A stretch of DNA of 64,000 bases from Levilactobacillus senmaizukei DSM 21775 = NBRC 103853 (GCF_001592085.1 NZ_BCWD01000005.1:55379-119378); one strand, 5' to 3'. Shown: positions 36,270-45,343, counted from the first letter of the stretch. Made by a program: numbers and translations. The notes: generated from the letters alone by a model not told the origin.

Positions 36270-36563
36270 CTAATGGTGAAAGTGCGGATGGGGCAAATGC
36301 AATGGACGGGGATGACCGGCGAAGTCATCTGGCTCGTCTGCTTGAAGGCGTAGTTGCTTCGTCCGTTCACGTTCAATTTGAAGTTGTTTTTTAAGCTGAC
36401 GGTTTTTCCAGTAGCCGTGAATGAGGACGGCAGCCGGGATAACTTGCAGGGCGGCGGTGGCGGGAATTAGCCACGGATTTTCTTCGATGAGAGTGAGCAA
36501 ACGCGCACGCTGTTCGGGAGAAATGGCCGCGGCGGGGTTGATGGGTAATCGGTGTCCTAACAT
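36270..36563 (-). CDS. Small single-span membrane protein with basic coiled segment and His-rich tail
   Basis: A 97-residue protein of unknown family. It has one hydrophobic segment (PWLIPATAALQVIPAAVLIHGYW, about 30-52), then a charged helix (KNRQLKKQLQIERERTKQLRLQ) and a tail rich in His and Pro ending HPHFHH, which might bind metal. GGAG lies 10 bases before the ATG. It follows another tiny membrane protein gene at 36634-36804 on the same strand, probably in one transcript. Confidence 0.72.
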   Translation of the reverse strand: MLGHRLPINPAAAISPEQRARLLTLIEENPWLIPATAALQVIPAAVLIHGYWKNRQLKKQLQIERERTKQLRLQADEPDDFAGHPRPLHLPHPHFHH

Positions 36564-36633
36564 GGTTCATCACGCTCCTTTTGCCTATGATAGCTCAAAA
36601 AGTAAACGCTGTCAGGTTGGACGACTATGCTAG

Positions 36634-36804
36634 TTAATGGCGATTTCGCCAGACACTGATGATGTGCAGGAGGCTAAAGACAACCCCGATTCCCAGAACG
36701 CCGGTTTCTAACATGATTACCAGTGGCAGGTGACGCATTTGCTGGTAAATCACGATACCACCAACCACTATGACGCCTAGTAATCCGGGAATAATTCTTT
36801 TCAT
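36634..36804 (-). CDS. Tiny membrane protein (56 residues), two predicted segments
   Basis: An open frame of 56 residues beginning MKRIIPGLLGVIVVGGIVIY and ending SVWRNRH, with two hydrophobic segments (about 4-20 and 27-50). AGGTGAG lies 5-6 bases before the ATG, and composition is protein-like. No family is recognised. It sits 70 bases upstream of the His-rich membrane protein gene. Confidence 0.7.
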   Translation of the reverse strand: MKRIIPGLLGVIVVGGIVIYQQMRHLPLVIMLETGVLGIGVVFSLLHIISVWRNRH

Positions 36805-36844
36805 CAGTGCTCACCTAACCTTTATTTATGTTCGTCGACGCAAA

Positions 36845-36876
36845 GAAAACGGTCGGGACCGAAGTCCCGACCGTCT
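36845..36876 (-). terminator. Intrinsic terminator after the lipoprotein gene
   Basis: The perfect 11-base stem ACGGTCGGGAC / GTCCCGACCGT has a 4-base loop and a TTTT tail on the minus strand. Confidence 0.9.
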
Positions 36877-36891
36877 TAAATGCTGTCGGTG

Positions 36892-37437
36892 TTACTTACC
36901 GACCTTAACCATAACTGCTTTCGTGACGTCATTATCGACGTCACGGGAGATATGGTAACCGGCAACTTTAAGATGCGTTGCTTTATTCTTACCCGTCAGC
37001 GTGTCCTTGACCGTAAACTTTTGGGTCATCGGAATGTCGGACAACTTACCTTTAAAATTGATGAGGGTATCATCACCCTTGGTCTTAAAGGTTGCCTTAA
37101 GCGTGCCTTCCTTGTTCAATGCCTTGGCCTTATTGGCAGCGGCATAGGACTTGTAAAGCTTATTGACATTATAGACGGTTACGTTACCTTGCTTATCAAA
37201 GCGGTAGGCTTCGAGGCCGGAGTTACTCTTGGCGTTCACTGAACCGGTGACGTACCAAAGTTGTTTTGAACGGGTTAACGTTGACTTAACGTCAGCCTTC
37301 TTAGTGGTTTTGTTCTTAAAACTAGCTTGTTGGTTACTCCCCGATTTGCTACTGTTGCTATTACTGCAACCGGCCAGGCCCACGGCCATAACGGCTACTA
37401 AGCTTAGAGCAGCGGCAAAAATCCGCGATTTCTTCAT
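36892..37437 (-). CDS. Lipoprotein of unknown function
   Basis: A 181-residue protein with a lipoprotein signal (MKKSRIFAAALSLVAVMAVGLAGC; lipobox LAGC, Cys24), an Asn/Ser-rich spacer and a lysine-rich domain (LWYVTGSVNAKSNSGLEAYRF, TFKTKGDDTLINFKGKLSDIPMTQKFTVKDTLTGK). It is anchored to the outer face of the membrane. I do not recognise the domain. An extended -10 (TGCTATACT, minus strand 37519-37511) lies about 75 bases upstream, and GAGGTGAT precedes the ATG. Confidence 0.85.
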   Translation of the reverse strand: MKKSRIFAAALSLVAVMAVGLAGCSNSNSSKSGSNQQASFKNKTTKKADVKSTLTRSKQLWYVTGSVNAKSNSGLEAYRFDKQGNVTVYNVNKLYKSYAAANKAKALNKEGTLKATFKTKGDDTLINFKGKLSDIPMTQKFTVKDTLTGKNKATHLKVAGYHISRDVDNDVTKAVMVKVGK

Positions 37438-37510
37438 ATCTCAATCACCTCATCAAAAATCATAACAGTTTTATGGTGTGGGTACAAATGTCCCACGCTT
37501 AACTAGTGCC

Positions 37511-37519
37511 AGTATAGCA
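37511..37519 (-). promoter_or_regulatory. Extended -10 promoter of the lipoprotein gene
   Basis: Minus-strand TGCTATACT; the -35 region (TCGTTT) is weak. Confidence 0.55.
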
Positions 37520-37638
37520 TGATCACCTAGGCCAAACGATAAGGGGTCAGTTAAAAAAGCGTTAAGTTACCGTTTCTGAGTGAGGACCAATAAAATTTGT
37601 AAAAGTTAGCATTCACTAAAGACGAACACATGTTTTTC

Positions 37639-37647
37639 TGCTAGAAT
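37639..37647 (+). promoter_or_regulatory. Extended -10 promoter of the nuclease gene
   Basis: TGCTAGAAT lies 40 bases before the nuclease start codon. The gap between the divergent lipoprotein and nuclease genes (37438-37686) holds these two promoters and nothing else I can name. Confidence 0.55.
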
Positions 37648-37686
37648 ATGACAGAGAGATTTGAAAGGTGAGGGAGGAAGATTTAG

Positions 37687-38502
37687 ATGAGTAAACGTCG
37701 TCGAGGACGCCGTCGCCGTAAGACATCATGGGTAGCGGCACTACTCGTAATTGCTATCGGATTGATTGGTGGCGGGATGAGTCAGCAGGGGTCATCCACG
37801 ACTAGTAGGGTGACGCAACAGGCTTCGAGCGCTGTCAGTCGGGTGACGAGTGGCTCGTCACAAACGGCTGAGGCACCCAAACAATCGATTACCGGGCAAG
37901 CACTGGCAAAACAGGCCTACCAGGGCACGCAAATTGTCGCGGTGAACCATAACCGGCCAACCTTTAGTCAGCAGGCACTGTCCCTCAAGCGGGGAGCCTG
38001 GGCCACATATGGTTCACTCGATCGTTTAAATCGAGTTACCACGGCTAATGCCATGCTGAGTAAGTCAACGATGCCAACGGCTAAGCGAGAACCGCTATAC
38101 GTCAATCCAACGGGATGGAAGAATAAACCGTATACGGTCAATGGCAAACGGGGATATTTATATAATCGCAGCCACTTGATTGGCTATCAGTTGACGGGTC
38201 AGAATAATAATTTAAAGAATTTGATGACGGGGACGCGGTCACTCAATGATCCAGGGATGACGGCCTACGAAAATCCCGTTGCGAGTTACCTGAGGAGCCA
38301 TCCAAGTAACCATGTGCGTTACCAGGTTGAACCGGTCTTCCGCGGTCAGGAACTGGTAGCTCGGGGAGTTCATATGCAAGCTAAATCTGTTGAATCCAGC
38401 GGGATTTCCTACAACGTTTACATTTTCAATATTCAGGCCGGCGTCAAGATTGATTACAGTACGGGGACGAGCCAGTTGGGTAATCCGGCGGCGTCTTTTT
38501 AA
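37687..38502 (+). CDS. Secreted or membrane-anchored DNA/RNA non-specific endonuclease
   Basis: A 271-residue protein. A very basic N-terminus (MSKRRRGRRRRK) and one hydrophobic segment (about 16-32) direct it outside, possibly still anchored. A Ser/Thr/Gln-rich linker follows, then the beta-beta-alpha-metal nuclease domain with YNRSHLIGYQLTG (His163 as general base) and NNLKNLMTGTRSLN (Asn metal ligand). This resembles streptococcal DNases and EndA; the classical DRGH reads NRSH, a variant also known in streptodornase-type enzymes. It could serve nutrient scavenging or DNA uptake. AGGGAGGAAG precedes the ATG. Confidence 0.88.
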   Translation: MSKRRRGRRRRKTSWVAALLVIAIGLIGGGMSQQGSSTTSRVTQQASSAVSRVTSGSSQTAEAPKQSITGQALAKQAYQGTQIVAVNHNRPTFSQQALSLKRGAWATYGSLDRLNRVTTANAMLSKSTMPTAKREPLYVNPTGWKNKPYTVNGKRGYLYNRSHLIGYQLTGQNNNLKNLMTGTRSLNDPGMTAYENPVASYLRSHPSNHVRYQVEPVFRGQELVARGVHMQAKSVESSGISYNVYIFNIQAGVKIDYSTGTSQLGNPAASF

Positions 38503-38524
38503 TGAGCCAACTTGGGTGTAAATA

Positions 38525-38560
38525 AAAAATGGGCTGTGACGACTGTCACGGTCCATTTTG
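38525..38560. terminator. Terminator between the nuclease gene and a convergent small gene
   Basis: The stem AAAATGGGCTGTGAC / GTCACGGTCCATTTT with a 4-base loop has T/A tracts on both sides. Confidence 0.85.
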
Positions 38561-38564
38561 TTCG

Positions 38565-38720
38565 TTAATGACGATTCATGTAGCGATAGATAGCATAGAG
38601 GACAATTCCGGCCAGCAGAATCAGACCGATGCTGGGGTTGTCGCGAAAGACCCAGCGGACAATCCGAAAGGACCCGGTTCCGTGAAGTCCGCCCAGCAAA
38701 GAATACGTGATGGTTGTCAT
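38565..38720 (-). CDS. Tiny membrane protein (51 residues)
   Basis: An open frame of 51 residues beginning MTTITYSLLGGLHGTGSFRI with a hydrophobic segment NPSIGLILLAGIVLYAIYRY (29-48) and a basic end (MNRH). GGAGGTG lies 4-5 bases before the ATG, so translation is likely. Similar one-segment proteins are common in lactobacilli, but I know of no function. It is divergent from cls. Confidence 0.7.
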   Translation of the reverse strand: MTTITYSLLGGLHGTGSFRIVRWVFRDNPSIGLILLAGIVLYAIYRYMNRH

Positions 38721-38832
38721 GGGACACCTCCTGGAAAATTAGAGTTATTATGACTAAAAATTAAAAAAAAGTAAAGACATTTGGATGATTTGGCGTATTA
38801 TGAGGAGACAGAGAATAGAGGAGGGTTTTCCC

Positions 38833-40290
38833 GTGGACGTGAATTACACATTAATCTTAGAAATTATTGTGATCGTCAACGCTGCGTTGGCCTTCGTGAC
38901 GGTTTTCCGGGAGAAACGGGATATTGCTGCGACGTGGGCATGGATGTTGGTGCTGGTACTGGTGCCAGTGGTTGGGTTCATTGCCTATGCCTTCATTGGC
39001 CGGAAACTACCTAAGGGCCGAATGTTTCGGTTACAGCATCAAGTAGCGGTTCAGTTAGACGAACGGTTACAACAGCAGCGCGATCAGATTGGTAATCAAA
39101 TTATGCCGGCCGATCAAATTAGCCACTCCGTGATTAATATGGTCAATATGTTTATGGAAACGGATCAGGCCTTTCTGGCCCGCAAAAACCGGGTCCGAGT
39201 GATTACGGACGGGCATAAGTTGTTTCACTTAATGATGGAAGATATTGAGGGGGCTCACTCGAGTATTCATATCGAGTTTTATACCTTCTATAATGACAAG
39301 ATTGGCAATGATATTTTAGATCTGCTGGTAAAGAAGGCCCGCTCAGGCGTTGAGGTCCGAGTAATCTACGATCCCTGGGGATCTTTGGGAACCTGGAAGT
39401 CCTTCTTCAAACCATTGATTGATGTTGGCGGCCACGTGGAGCCCTTCCTGGGGACCCAGTCGGCGATCATCGACTTCCGACTAAACTTCCGTGATCACCG
39501 TAAGATCGTCACGATTGATGGTGAGATTGGCTATGTTGGTGGCTTTAACATCGGGGATCAGTATCTCGGACGCAAGGAAAAGTTTGGTTACTGGCGGGAT
39601 ACGCATCTACGGATCGTGGGTTCCGGGGTCTTTGCCTTGCAAGCCCGCTTCATGTTGGATTGGAATGCAACTGACCGTGATCATCCGTTTAAGGATGACC
39701 GGATTGAAGCACAATACTTCCCATTGACGAAGGTTAAGGGGGAGACCAGTCTGCAGATTGTTTCCAGCGGACCGGACTCCGACCTACAGCAGATTAAAAT
39801 GGGGTACATGCGGTTGATTCAGACGGCCGAGAAAAGATTATGGATTCAGACCCCGTACTTGATTCCGGATGATAGTGTCTTGGACTCCTTGCGGATTGCG
39901 GCTATGGCGGGTATTGATGTACGAATCATGATCCCAGATAAGCCCGATCATGCCTTCGTTTATCGGGCGACCCAATATTACGCGCGGCAGCTGGCCGCCG
40001 ATGGTGTTAAAATTTACTATTATCATAATGGATTCATTCATGCTAAGACGATGGTGGTGGATGGCCGAATTGCTTCCGTAGGCTCGGCTAACATGGACTA
40101 TCGGAGTTTTAAATTAAACTTTGAAATTAATGCTTTTATCTATGATGCGGCAGTTGCCACGCAACTCGAAGAGATTTACGAGGCCGATATGCGGCAGAGT
40201 GAATTGATTACATCGGAAAAATTTGATCAACAGTCGGCCTATCTAAAGTTTAAACAGACCGCTTCGCGATTGCTTTCGCCAATTTTGTAA
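38833..40290 (+). CDS. cls: Cardiolipin synthase
   Basis: A 485-residue phospholipase-D-superfamily enzyme that joins two phosphatidylglycerol molecules into cardiolipin at the membrane. Two N-terminal membrane segments (about 3-25 and 33-55) are followed by two HKD motifs: RDHRKIVTIDGEIGYVGGFNIGD (His222) and FIHAKTMVVDGRIASVGSANMD (His403). The start is placed at GTG 38833, 7 bases after GGAGGG; upstream frames lack a site. A TATTAT -10 lies about 35 bases upstream. A terminator follows. Confidence 0.95.
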   Translation: MDVNYTLILEIIVIVNAALAFVTVFREKRDIAATWAWMLVLVLVPVVGFIAYAFIGRKLPKGRMFRLQHQVAVQLDERLQQQRDQIGNQIMPADQISHSVINMVNMFMETDQAFLARKNRVRVITDGHKLFHLMMEDIEGAHSSIHIEFYTFYNDKIGNDILDLLVKKARSGVEVRVIYDPWGSLGTWKSFFKPLIDVGGHVEPFLGTQSAIIDFRLNFRDHRKIVTIDGEIGYVGGFNIGDQYLGRKEKFGYWRDTHLRIVGSGVFALQARFMLDWNATDRDHPFKDDRIEAQYFPLTKVKGETSLQIVSSGPDSDLQQIKMGYMRLIQTAEKRLWIQTPYLIPDDSVLDSLRIAAMAGIDVRIMIPDKPDHAFVYRATQYYARQLAADGVKIYYYHNGFIHAKTMVVDGRIASVGSANMDYRSFKLNFEINAFIYDAAVATQLEEIYEADMRQSELITSEKFDQQSAYLKFKQTASRLLSPIL

Positions 40291-40367
40291 AACCTGACTT
40301 GGTTTCCGCCGGGGGATGGCGTATCATTGGTCTTGCTGGGTAACCGGCAGTTTAGAAAGTATGTGAG

Positions 40368-40401
40368 AAGGGCGTCGCAACCAACCGCGGCGCCCTTTTT
40401 G
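40368..40401 (+). terminator. Intrinsic terminator after cls
   Basis: AAGGGCG / CGCCCTT arms with an inner GC-rich imperfect part are followed by T5. Confidence 0.75.
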
Positions 40402-40477
40402 TGGATCCTGAGCCGGAATGCTTGGCGAGGAGCGATCGTGGGAAAGCTTATAATCCGGTATTGTCTTCCCGGAAGGA

Positions 40478-40507
40478 TTGACACCAACCGCTTGCCTTGT
40501 GTAGATT
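40478..40507 (+). promoter_or_regulatory. Promoter of the YfhO-family gene
   Basis: Consensus TTGACA (40478-40483), an 18-base spacer and TAGATT (40502-40507), 57 bases before the ATG at 40564. Confidence 0.72.
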
Positions 40508-40563
40508 AAAGTAAGTTGACCCATGCCGGGTCGTTGCGGATTAAATTAATTGGAGGCATCATC

Positions 40564-43500
40564 ATGAAAATCGCAAACCGTCGTTGGCCTTTGTGGGTGT
40601 TGTATACCCTGGGGTTTGCGGTGATCGCGTCACTGAGCTTTGGCGTCTTCGGATTAGCACATCGGACGTTAATTTGGAATATGGATGGTGTAACGCAACA
40701 TTATCCCCTAATCCTTGAACTACACCGCTTGCTCACTAAGTCCGGCCTCGGAGGGGTGGCCGGATGGTCTTGGACCTTTGGCCTGGGAGCCGACAAGCTG
40801 ACCACACTAGCCTATTATGTCTTAGGAGACCCGTTTGCCTATCTATTGGCACTCTTGCCAACCCATTGGTTAGAAGCGGGCTATGGCTGGTTTATTATCC
40901 TTAGACTGTATGCTACCGGACTGGCGTTTTTAGCCTTGGCACGGCACTATCAGTTTCGGCCAAGTAGTCGTTTGATGGGAGCCCTGACGTATGCCTTCAC
41001 GGGCTACTCATTGATGATCGGCGTACACCATCCTTTCTTCCTCTTGCCGATGATCTGGACGCCCTTACTCTTCGTGGGCATCGATCGTATCTTACGTGGC
41101 CAGGGTTGGGGATTCCTGGGGGTTATGACAGGACTCACTATTCTCAGTAATTTTTATTTTGCATACATATTAGGGCTGGGTAGCCTCATCTACGCAGTCA
41201 TTCACTTCTACTATTTAAAAGACGCTGGCACCTTGGCCATTAAGTGGCCGCGAGCGGTGGGCCGTTTCTTGATGGCTGCCGGCGTTGGCCTGCTCATTTC
41301 GGGTGTGTTGCTTTTGCCCTCGTTATTGGCGATGCTGCAATCTACCCGCACGATGTCGGTCTTTGCTAACGGTCTGCTGACGTACCCTAGCGGCTATTAC
41401 CTCCAGTTGAGTAATATTGTTTTGACGACCGGAAATACCGTTAACTACTGGGCGGTGCTGGGGATTAGTGGCCTAACCTTTTTCGGTTGTGTGTACGTGT
41501 TGGTTCATTGGCGCGAGCACAAGTGGTTGGCCCTGACACTGGTAGCCATTGTGGTGGGATTGTTGATACCGGCAGTGGCGGCAGTCTTTAATATTTTCTC
41601 AACCCCATCGAACCGCTGGATCTTGATGGCGGCGGTACCATTTGGACTAGCAATCATGACGATTGCCGATCATTTGACCACGCTGACCCGACATGATCGC
41701 TGGTGGTTAGGTGGTAGTGCGGCTGGATTACTAGGATTGGTGTATCTAGGGAACGGGTTGGTCTTTAGTAATCCCGGGCGTAATCTAATTACCTATGGGC
41801 TCTTGCTAGCGCTGACCGTGGTTATGATGGGTATTAGTCAGCAACCGGCCCGATGGACAGTTGGGTTGGTTTGGACATTGGTGGGCTTAAACCTGATCAA
41901 CAATGCCTGGGGATACTACGATCCGAATGCCGGGGTTCAAGCGACACAACAGTTGCGGCAGGGCGATGCCACCCAATACATTCAAGACTATTTTGATGGC
42001 GCCCAAACGGTCGCTCAGCGGTCACAAAACTTCACACGGGTTAATGCGACCCGGAACTTTAATTTGTTGCGGACAGTTGGTAATAATATGACAATGACGC
42101 ATGACCTCCACGGAGTAATGTCATATTTTTCCGTTCAAAATGGCTACATCGGTCAGTTCAGTCAGGACTTACAGAACTCGGAGTATTCCATGAATGCGCC
42201 CATGGGCCAGGCCGACAGCCGAACGACATTGAACCAGCTCTTAGGTGTTAAGTATTTGTTTGCTCGAGAGGACCAGGTTGCCAAGCATAATGCTTTACCG
42301 TACAGCTATCATGCCCAGAAGAAGATCTATCCAGAGAAGCCGGTCTATGGCTTGTCAAATGGGTCGGGGACTCAGGTCCTAACAACTAATTTGAACTTTC
42401 CGCTGGTCTACACACAACCAACCACCATGGTGCAATCGACATGGGACGGGCTATCGAGTCTGGATCGCGAACGGAGCCTGAGCCAAGCGGCGGTGGTCCG
42501 TCACGGCCACCAAGGAACACAAACAGCCAAGTATCGATCGCCAAAGCGAAACCTTGCTTACACCGTTGAGGCGGAGACGGCACCGGTTATCGATAGCACG
42601 AATAAGGTTATCCAATATCGCCTGCAACAGGCCCATAATGCGGCTAAGGCCAGCTTGGGTGAAAAGCAGCTGACTGACTTCGGACGAACTCTGAAGTTGC
42701 CCGAGTTAGCCCCCGATCAAGATGGATTGATCAGTGACAAGGAAGTTAAACAGTATGGCCCGATGGTTAACCTCGGTCAAAATAAGACCGCCTTGAAACA
42801 AGTTCTGCTGGCAAATCAGCAGATTTTACAAAAGACGACACAGGCTAATCAAAACGGGCTGCGTCAGGTGACGAGCGATGCCCAAGGCAAGCCGATTACG
42901 TATACCCTGACTTTAAAGCAACCTAGGCGGGCCCAAGGGACGGAGTTGTATCTAGCCTTAGACGGGATTACCGCGGATCATTTGACCACGGCGGGACAAC
43001 TTACGGCCCAGAACAATACCAGTACTTTGGGCGCCACGCCACGCTCGGATTTAACGAAGTTGAATGCTTGGCGGGATGCGATAAACCATCCGGACTTAGG
43101 TGACTACTGGATCAATGTTAAAACGCGTAATCAAACAAAGCTATTTTCACAGTTTGGGACCGATAATCTGTCGGACTATGAACCTAAGCATCGAGTTCTG
43201 ATGAATCTAGGGTACTCTAACCAACGCCGTCAGACGATCGATATTTCCTTCAATGCCACCAAACAAATTAACTTCAAATCAGCGAAGTTGATCGCCGTGC
43301 CATTTGGGAAAAGCTACGATCGGCAGGTTCATCAGGTTCAAAGGCGTGGACTGCAACGGGCCCACGTTCGAAATAATGAGGTGTCAGGTCAGTTAAGGAC
43401 CGACCGTTCCAGCATCTTAACGACTTCGATTCCCTATTCTGCTGGCTGGAAGTTGATGATTGATGGTCGACGCGTGAAGACCGAAGTGGTTAATGACGGC

Positions 43501-43644
43501 TTTATTGGGGCTCGAATCAGTTCCGGAACGCATCGAATTCGATTAATCTATACCACGCCAGGATTGAAAGGCGGGATACTTCTTACATTGGTGGGAAGCC
43601 TGATCGTGATTGGTGAGATGGTTTGGCGTCGACGACGTGGGTAA
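40564..43644 (+). CDS. YfhO-family polytopic membrane protein, putative glycosyltransferase
   Basis: A 1026-residue protein with about 12-14 membrane segments in residues 1-450, a large extracellular domain (about 450-990) and a last membrane segment before RRRRG. The early loop LIWNMDGVTQHYP carries the acidic residue expected of GT-C-type glycosyltransferases, and WSWTFGLGADKLTTLAYY follows. YfhO relatives glycosylate lipoteichoic or wall teichoic acid using lipid-linked sugars; the sugar here is unknown. GGAGG precedes the ATG. It is a single-gene unit with its own strong promoter and terminator. Confidence 0.88.
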   Translation: MKIANRRWPLWVLYTLGFAVIASLSFGVFGLAHRTLIWNMDGVTQHYPLILELHRLLTKSGLGGVAGWSWTFGLGADKLTTLAYYVLGDPFAYLLALLPTHWLEAGYGWFIILRLYATGLAFLALARHYQFRPSSRLMGALTYAFTGYSLMIGVHHPFFLLPMIWTPLLFVGIDRILRGQGWGFLGVMTGLTILSNFYFAYILGLGSLIYAVIHFYYLKDAGTLAIKWPRAVGRFLMAAGVGLLISGVLLLPSLLAMLQSTRTMSVFANGLLTYPSGYYLQLSNIVLTTGNTVNYWAVLGISGLTFFGCVYVLVHWREHKWLALTLVAIVVGLLIPAVAAVFNIFSTPSNRWILMAAVPFGLAIMTIADHLTTLTRHDRWWLGGSAAGLLGLVYLGNGLVFSNPGRNLITYGLLLALTVVMMGISQQPARWTVGLVWTLVGLNLINNAWGYYDPNAGVQATQQLRQGDATQYIQDYFDGAQTVAQRSQNFTRVNATRNFNLLRTVGNNMTMTHDLHGVMSYFSVQNGYIGQFSQDLQNSEYSMNAPMGQADSRTTLNQLLGVKYLFAREDQVAKHNALPYSYHAQKKIYPEKPVYGLSNGSGTQVLTTNLNFPLVYTQPTTMVQSTWDGLSSLDRERSLSQAAVVRHGHQGTQTAKYRSPKRNLAYTVEAETAPVIDSTNKVIQYRLQQAHNAAKASLGEKQLTDFGRTLKLPELAPDQDGLISDKEVKQYGPMVNLGQNKTALKQVLLANQQILQKTTQANQNGLRQVTSDAQGKPITYTLTLKQPRRAQGTELYLALDGITADHLTTAGQLTAQNNTSTLGATPRSDLTKLNAWRDAINHPDLGDYWINVKTRNQTKLFSQFGTDNLSDYEPKHRVLMNLGYSNQRRQTIDISFNATKQINFKSAKLIAVPFGKSYDRQVHQVQRRGLQRAHVRNNEVSGQLRTDRSSILTTSIPYSAGWKLMIDGRRVKTEVVNDGFIGARISSGTHRIRLIYTTPGLKGGILLTLVGSLIVIGEMVWRRRRG

Positions 43645-43659
43645 CGGTAGCTCCGTACA

Positions 43660-43707
43660 AATCTGCTTAGAATTTTTCTGTTGAAGAATTCTAAGCAGAT
43701 TTTTTAT
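43660..43707 (+). terminator. Intrinsic terminator after the YfhO gene
   Basis: The long stem AATCTGCTTAGAATT / AATTCTAAGCAGATT is followed by TTTTATT. Confidence 0.9.
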
Positions 43708-43775
43708 TGGTTGGAGAGAGTGAGGCGTATTTCAGACGTATAACCCGGGAAATCTTATAGCAGTTGCCGGAAAAT

Positions 43776-43808
43776 CAAAAAAGCTGCGGCCTCAGCCACA
43801 GCTTTTTT
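43776..43808 (-). terminator. Intrinsic terminator after the purine permease gene
   Basis: AAAAAAGCTGCGGC / GCCACAGCTTTTTT has a 4-base loop and a T run on the minus strand. Confidence 0.88.
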
Positions 43809-43814
43809 GATTAT

Positions 43815-45125
43815 TTAGTTAGCGTTTAAAATCCAGAGGAAGATTACGAAGACCACTGCCAGACTATACATCATCGGCCCAACTTCCTTACCACGCTTAG
43901 CAGCCAGCATGGTTAGAGGGTAGGTGATGAACCCTAGCGCAATTCCATCGGAGATGCTGTAAGTCAGGGGCATCCCTAAGACAATCAGGAAGGCCGGAGC
44001 GGCGACTTCAAATTTTTCCCAGTGAATATTCTTTAGTGATTGGGCCATTAAGACTCCGACAATAATCAGGGCTGGCGCGGTGACCTGATTCGTCACAACG
44101 GCTAACAGTGGTGAGAAGAAGGCGCCAAAGACAAAGAGGATTGCGGTAACGATGGCGGTAAAACCAGACCGACCACCAACGGCAATTCCGGCAGAGGACT
44201 CGACGAAAGCGCCCATAGGGGAAGTTCCAAGTAGGGAACCGACGACCATCGTACTGGAGTCTGCCATTAAGGCTTTTCCAATCCGAGGTAACTTGTTGTC
44301 CTTAACTAAACCAGCTTGTTCGGCCAAACCAACCAGGGTTCCAGTCGTATCGAAGAAGGTGACCAATAGGAACGTTAATACGACGACAATGAGTTGTACG
44401 GAATTAATGTCGGTCATGTGGGTAAAGCCAACCATGAAGGTTGAGCCGATGCTTGGCACAGCGGACACGATGTGCTTTGGCATGGCAATGAGCCCGGTGG
44501 CTAAACCAAGAATTGAGTTGGCAACCATTCCAATAAAGATGGCACCGGGAATCTTAGCACTCATCAGGATTAACGTCACTAACAAACCGAAGATGGTTAG
44601 CCAGGTGCTGCCTACGTGTAGCGATCCTAAGGTCACAACCGTTGATTTGTCAGCAACGACGAGCCCGCCTTGACTTAAACCGATGAAAGCAATGAAGAGA
44701 CCAATTCCGGCACTGATGGCCATTTTGAGATCACGGGGAATGGCGTCGACCACCTTTTCTCGTAGCTTGAATGCGGTTAAAACCATGAAGAGTAATGAGG
44801 CGACGAAGACACCAGCCAGTGCCGTTTGCCAAGGAACTTTCATGCCGATAACCACTGAGTAGGCGAAGAAGGCATTAATTCCTAGGCTAGCCGAAATGGC
44901 AATGGGGTAGTTGGCGAGGATTCCCATTAGGGCACACCCGAAGGCTGAAGCAAAAGCGGTGGCGGTGAAGACGGCCCCCTGGCTGATTCCGGATGCTCCT
45001 AAGACTTGAGGATTCACGAAGAGAATGTAGGCCATTGAGACGAAGGTGGTCAGACCCGCTAAAGTCTCTTTACGAAAGTTGGTGCCTAATTCATCAAATT
45101 TAAAATAATTAGCAATACGCTGCAT
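43815..45125 (-). CDS. NCS2-type purine permease (AzgA/PbuG-like)
   Basis: A 436-residue, 12-14-segment permease. The N-terminus FDELGTNFRKETLAGLTTFVSMAYILFVNPQVLG, then GINAFFAYSVV and the MADSSTMVVGSLLGTSPMGAFVESSAGIAVGGRSG block (about 265-300) are typical of the hypoxanthine/guanine/adenine permeases of the AzgA/PbuG group. It imports nucleobases by proton symport. The start at 45125 follows AAGGGAG. A PurR-type box overlaps its promoter. Confidence 0.93.
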   Translation of the reverse strand: MQRIANYFKFDELGTNFRKETLAGLTTFVSMAYILFVNPQVLGASGISQGAVFTATAFASAFGCALMGILANYPIAISASLGINAFFAYSVVIGMKVPWQTALAGVFVASLLFMVLTAFKLREKVVDAIPRDLKMAISAGIGLFIAFIGLSQGGLVVADKSTVVTLGSLHVGSTWLTIFGLLVTLILMSAKIPGAIFIGMVANSILGLATGLIAMPKHIVSAVPSIGSTFMVGFTHMTDINSVQLIVVVLTFLLVTFFDTTGTLVGLAEQAGLVKDNKLPRIGKALMADSSTMVVGSLLGTSPMGAFVESSAGIAVGGRSGFTAIVTAILFVFGAFFSPLLAVVTNQVTAPALIIVGVLMAQSLKNIHWEKFEVAAPAFLIVLGMPLTYSISDGIALGFITYPLTMLAAKRGKEVGPMMYSLAVVFVIFLWILNAN

Positions 45126-45157
45126 TGTTGACGCTCCCTTAACCATCTATTTAAGTA

Positions 45158-45190
45158 AAACCCGAACATTGTGTAGTATCGTTCGGGTTT
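45158..45190 (-). promoter_or_regulatory. PurR-type operator overlapping the permease promoter
   Basis: The arms AAACCCGAAC (45158-45167) and GTTCGGGTTT (45181-45190) are exact inverted repeats with a 13-base centre. CCGAAC is the core of Firmicute PurBoxes. On the minus strand a promoter TTGATT, 18 bases, GATACT overlaps it. PurR control of a nucleobase permease is established in Bacillus. The arms could also form a hairpin, so an attenuator is the alternative. Confidence 0.6.
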
Positions 45191-45294
45191 ATCTGCTAAA
45201 TCAATCCTTAAACAGCTTATCATTCTTTGAAAATGAATGCAATCACGAAATACAAATATATTAATAAAAATAAAGTTCGTTATTTAGCAAAGAG

Positions 45295-45326
45295 TAAAAA
45301 ACCGTCACTGTTTAATCAGTGACGGT
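45295..45326 (-). terminator. Intrinsic terminator after the aldo/keto reductase gene
   Basis: The perfect stem ACCGTCACTG / CAGTGACGGT with a 6-base loop is followed by T6 on the minus strand. Confidence 0.92.
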
Positions 45327-45343
45327 CAATCAGTATTAAAGGT

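Noticed and set aside
44152..44673. 173-codon plus-strand frame opposite the purine permease
   Set aside because: It mirrors the permease codons and has no start signal; a shadow frame.
45126..45300. Purine riboswitch upstream of the NCS2 permease
   Set aside because: The conserved purine-aptamer core sequences were not found; the inverted CCGAAC arms fit a PurR box better.
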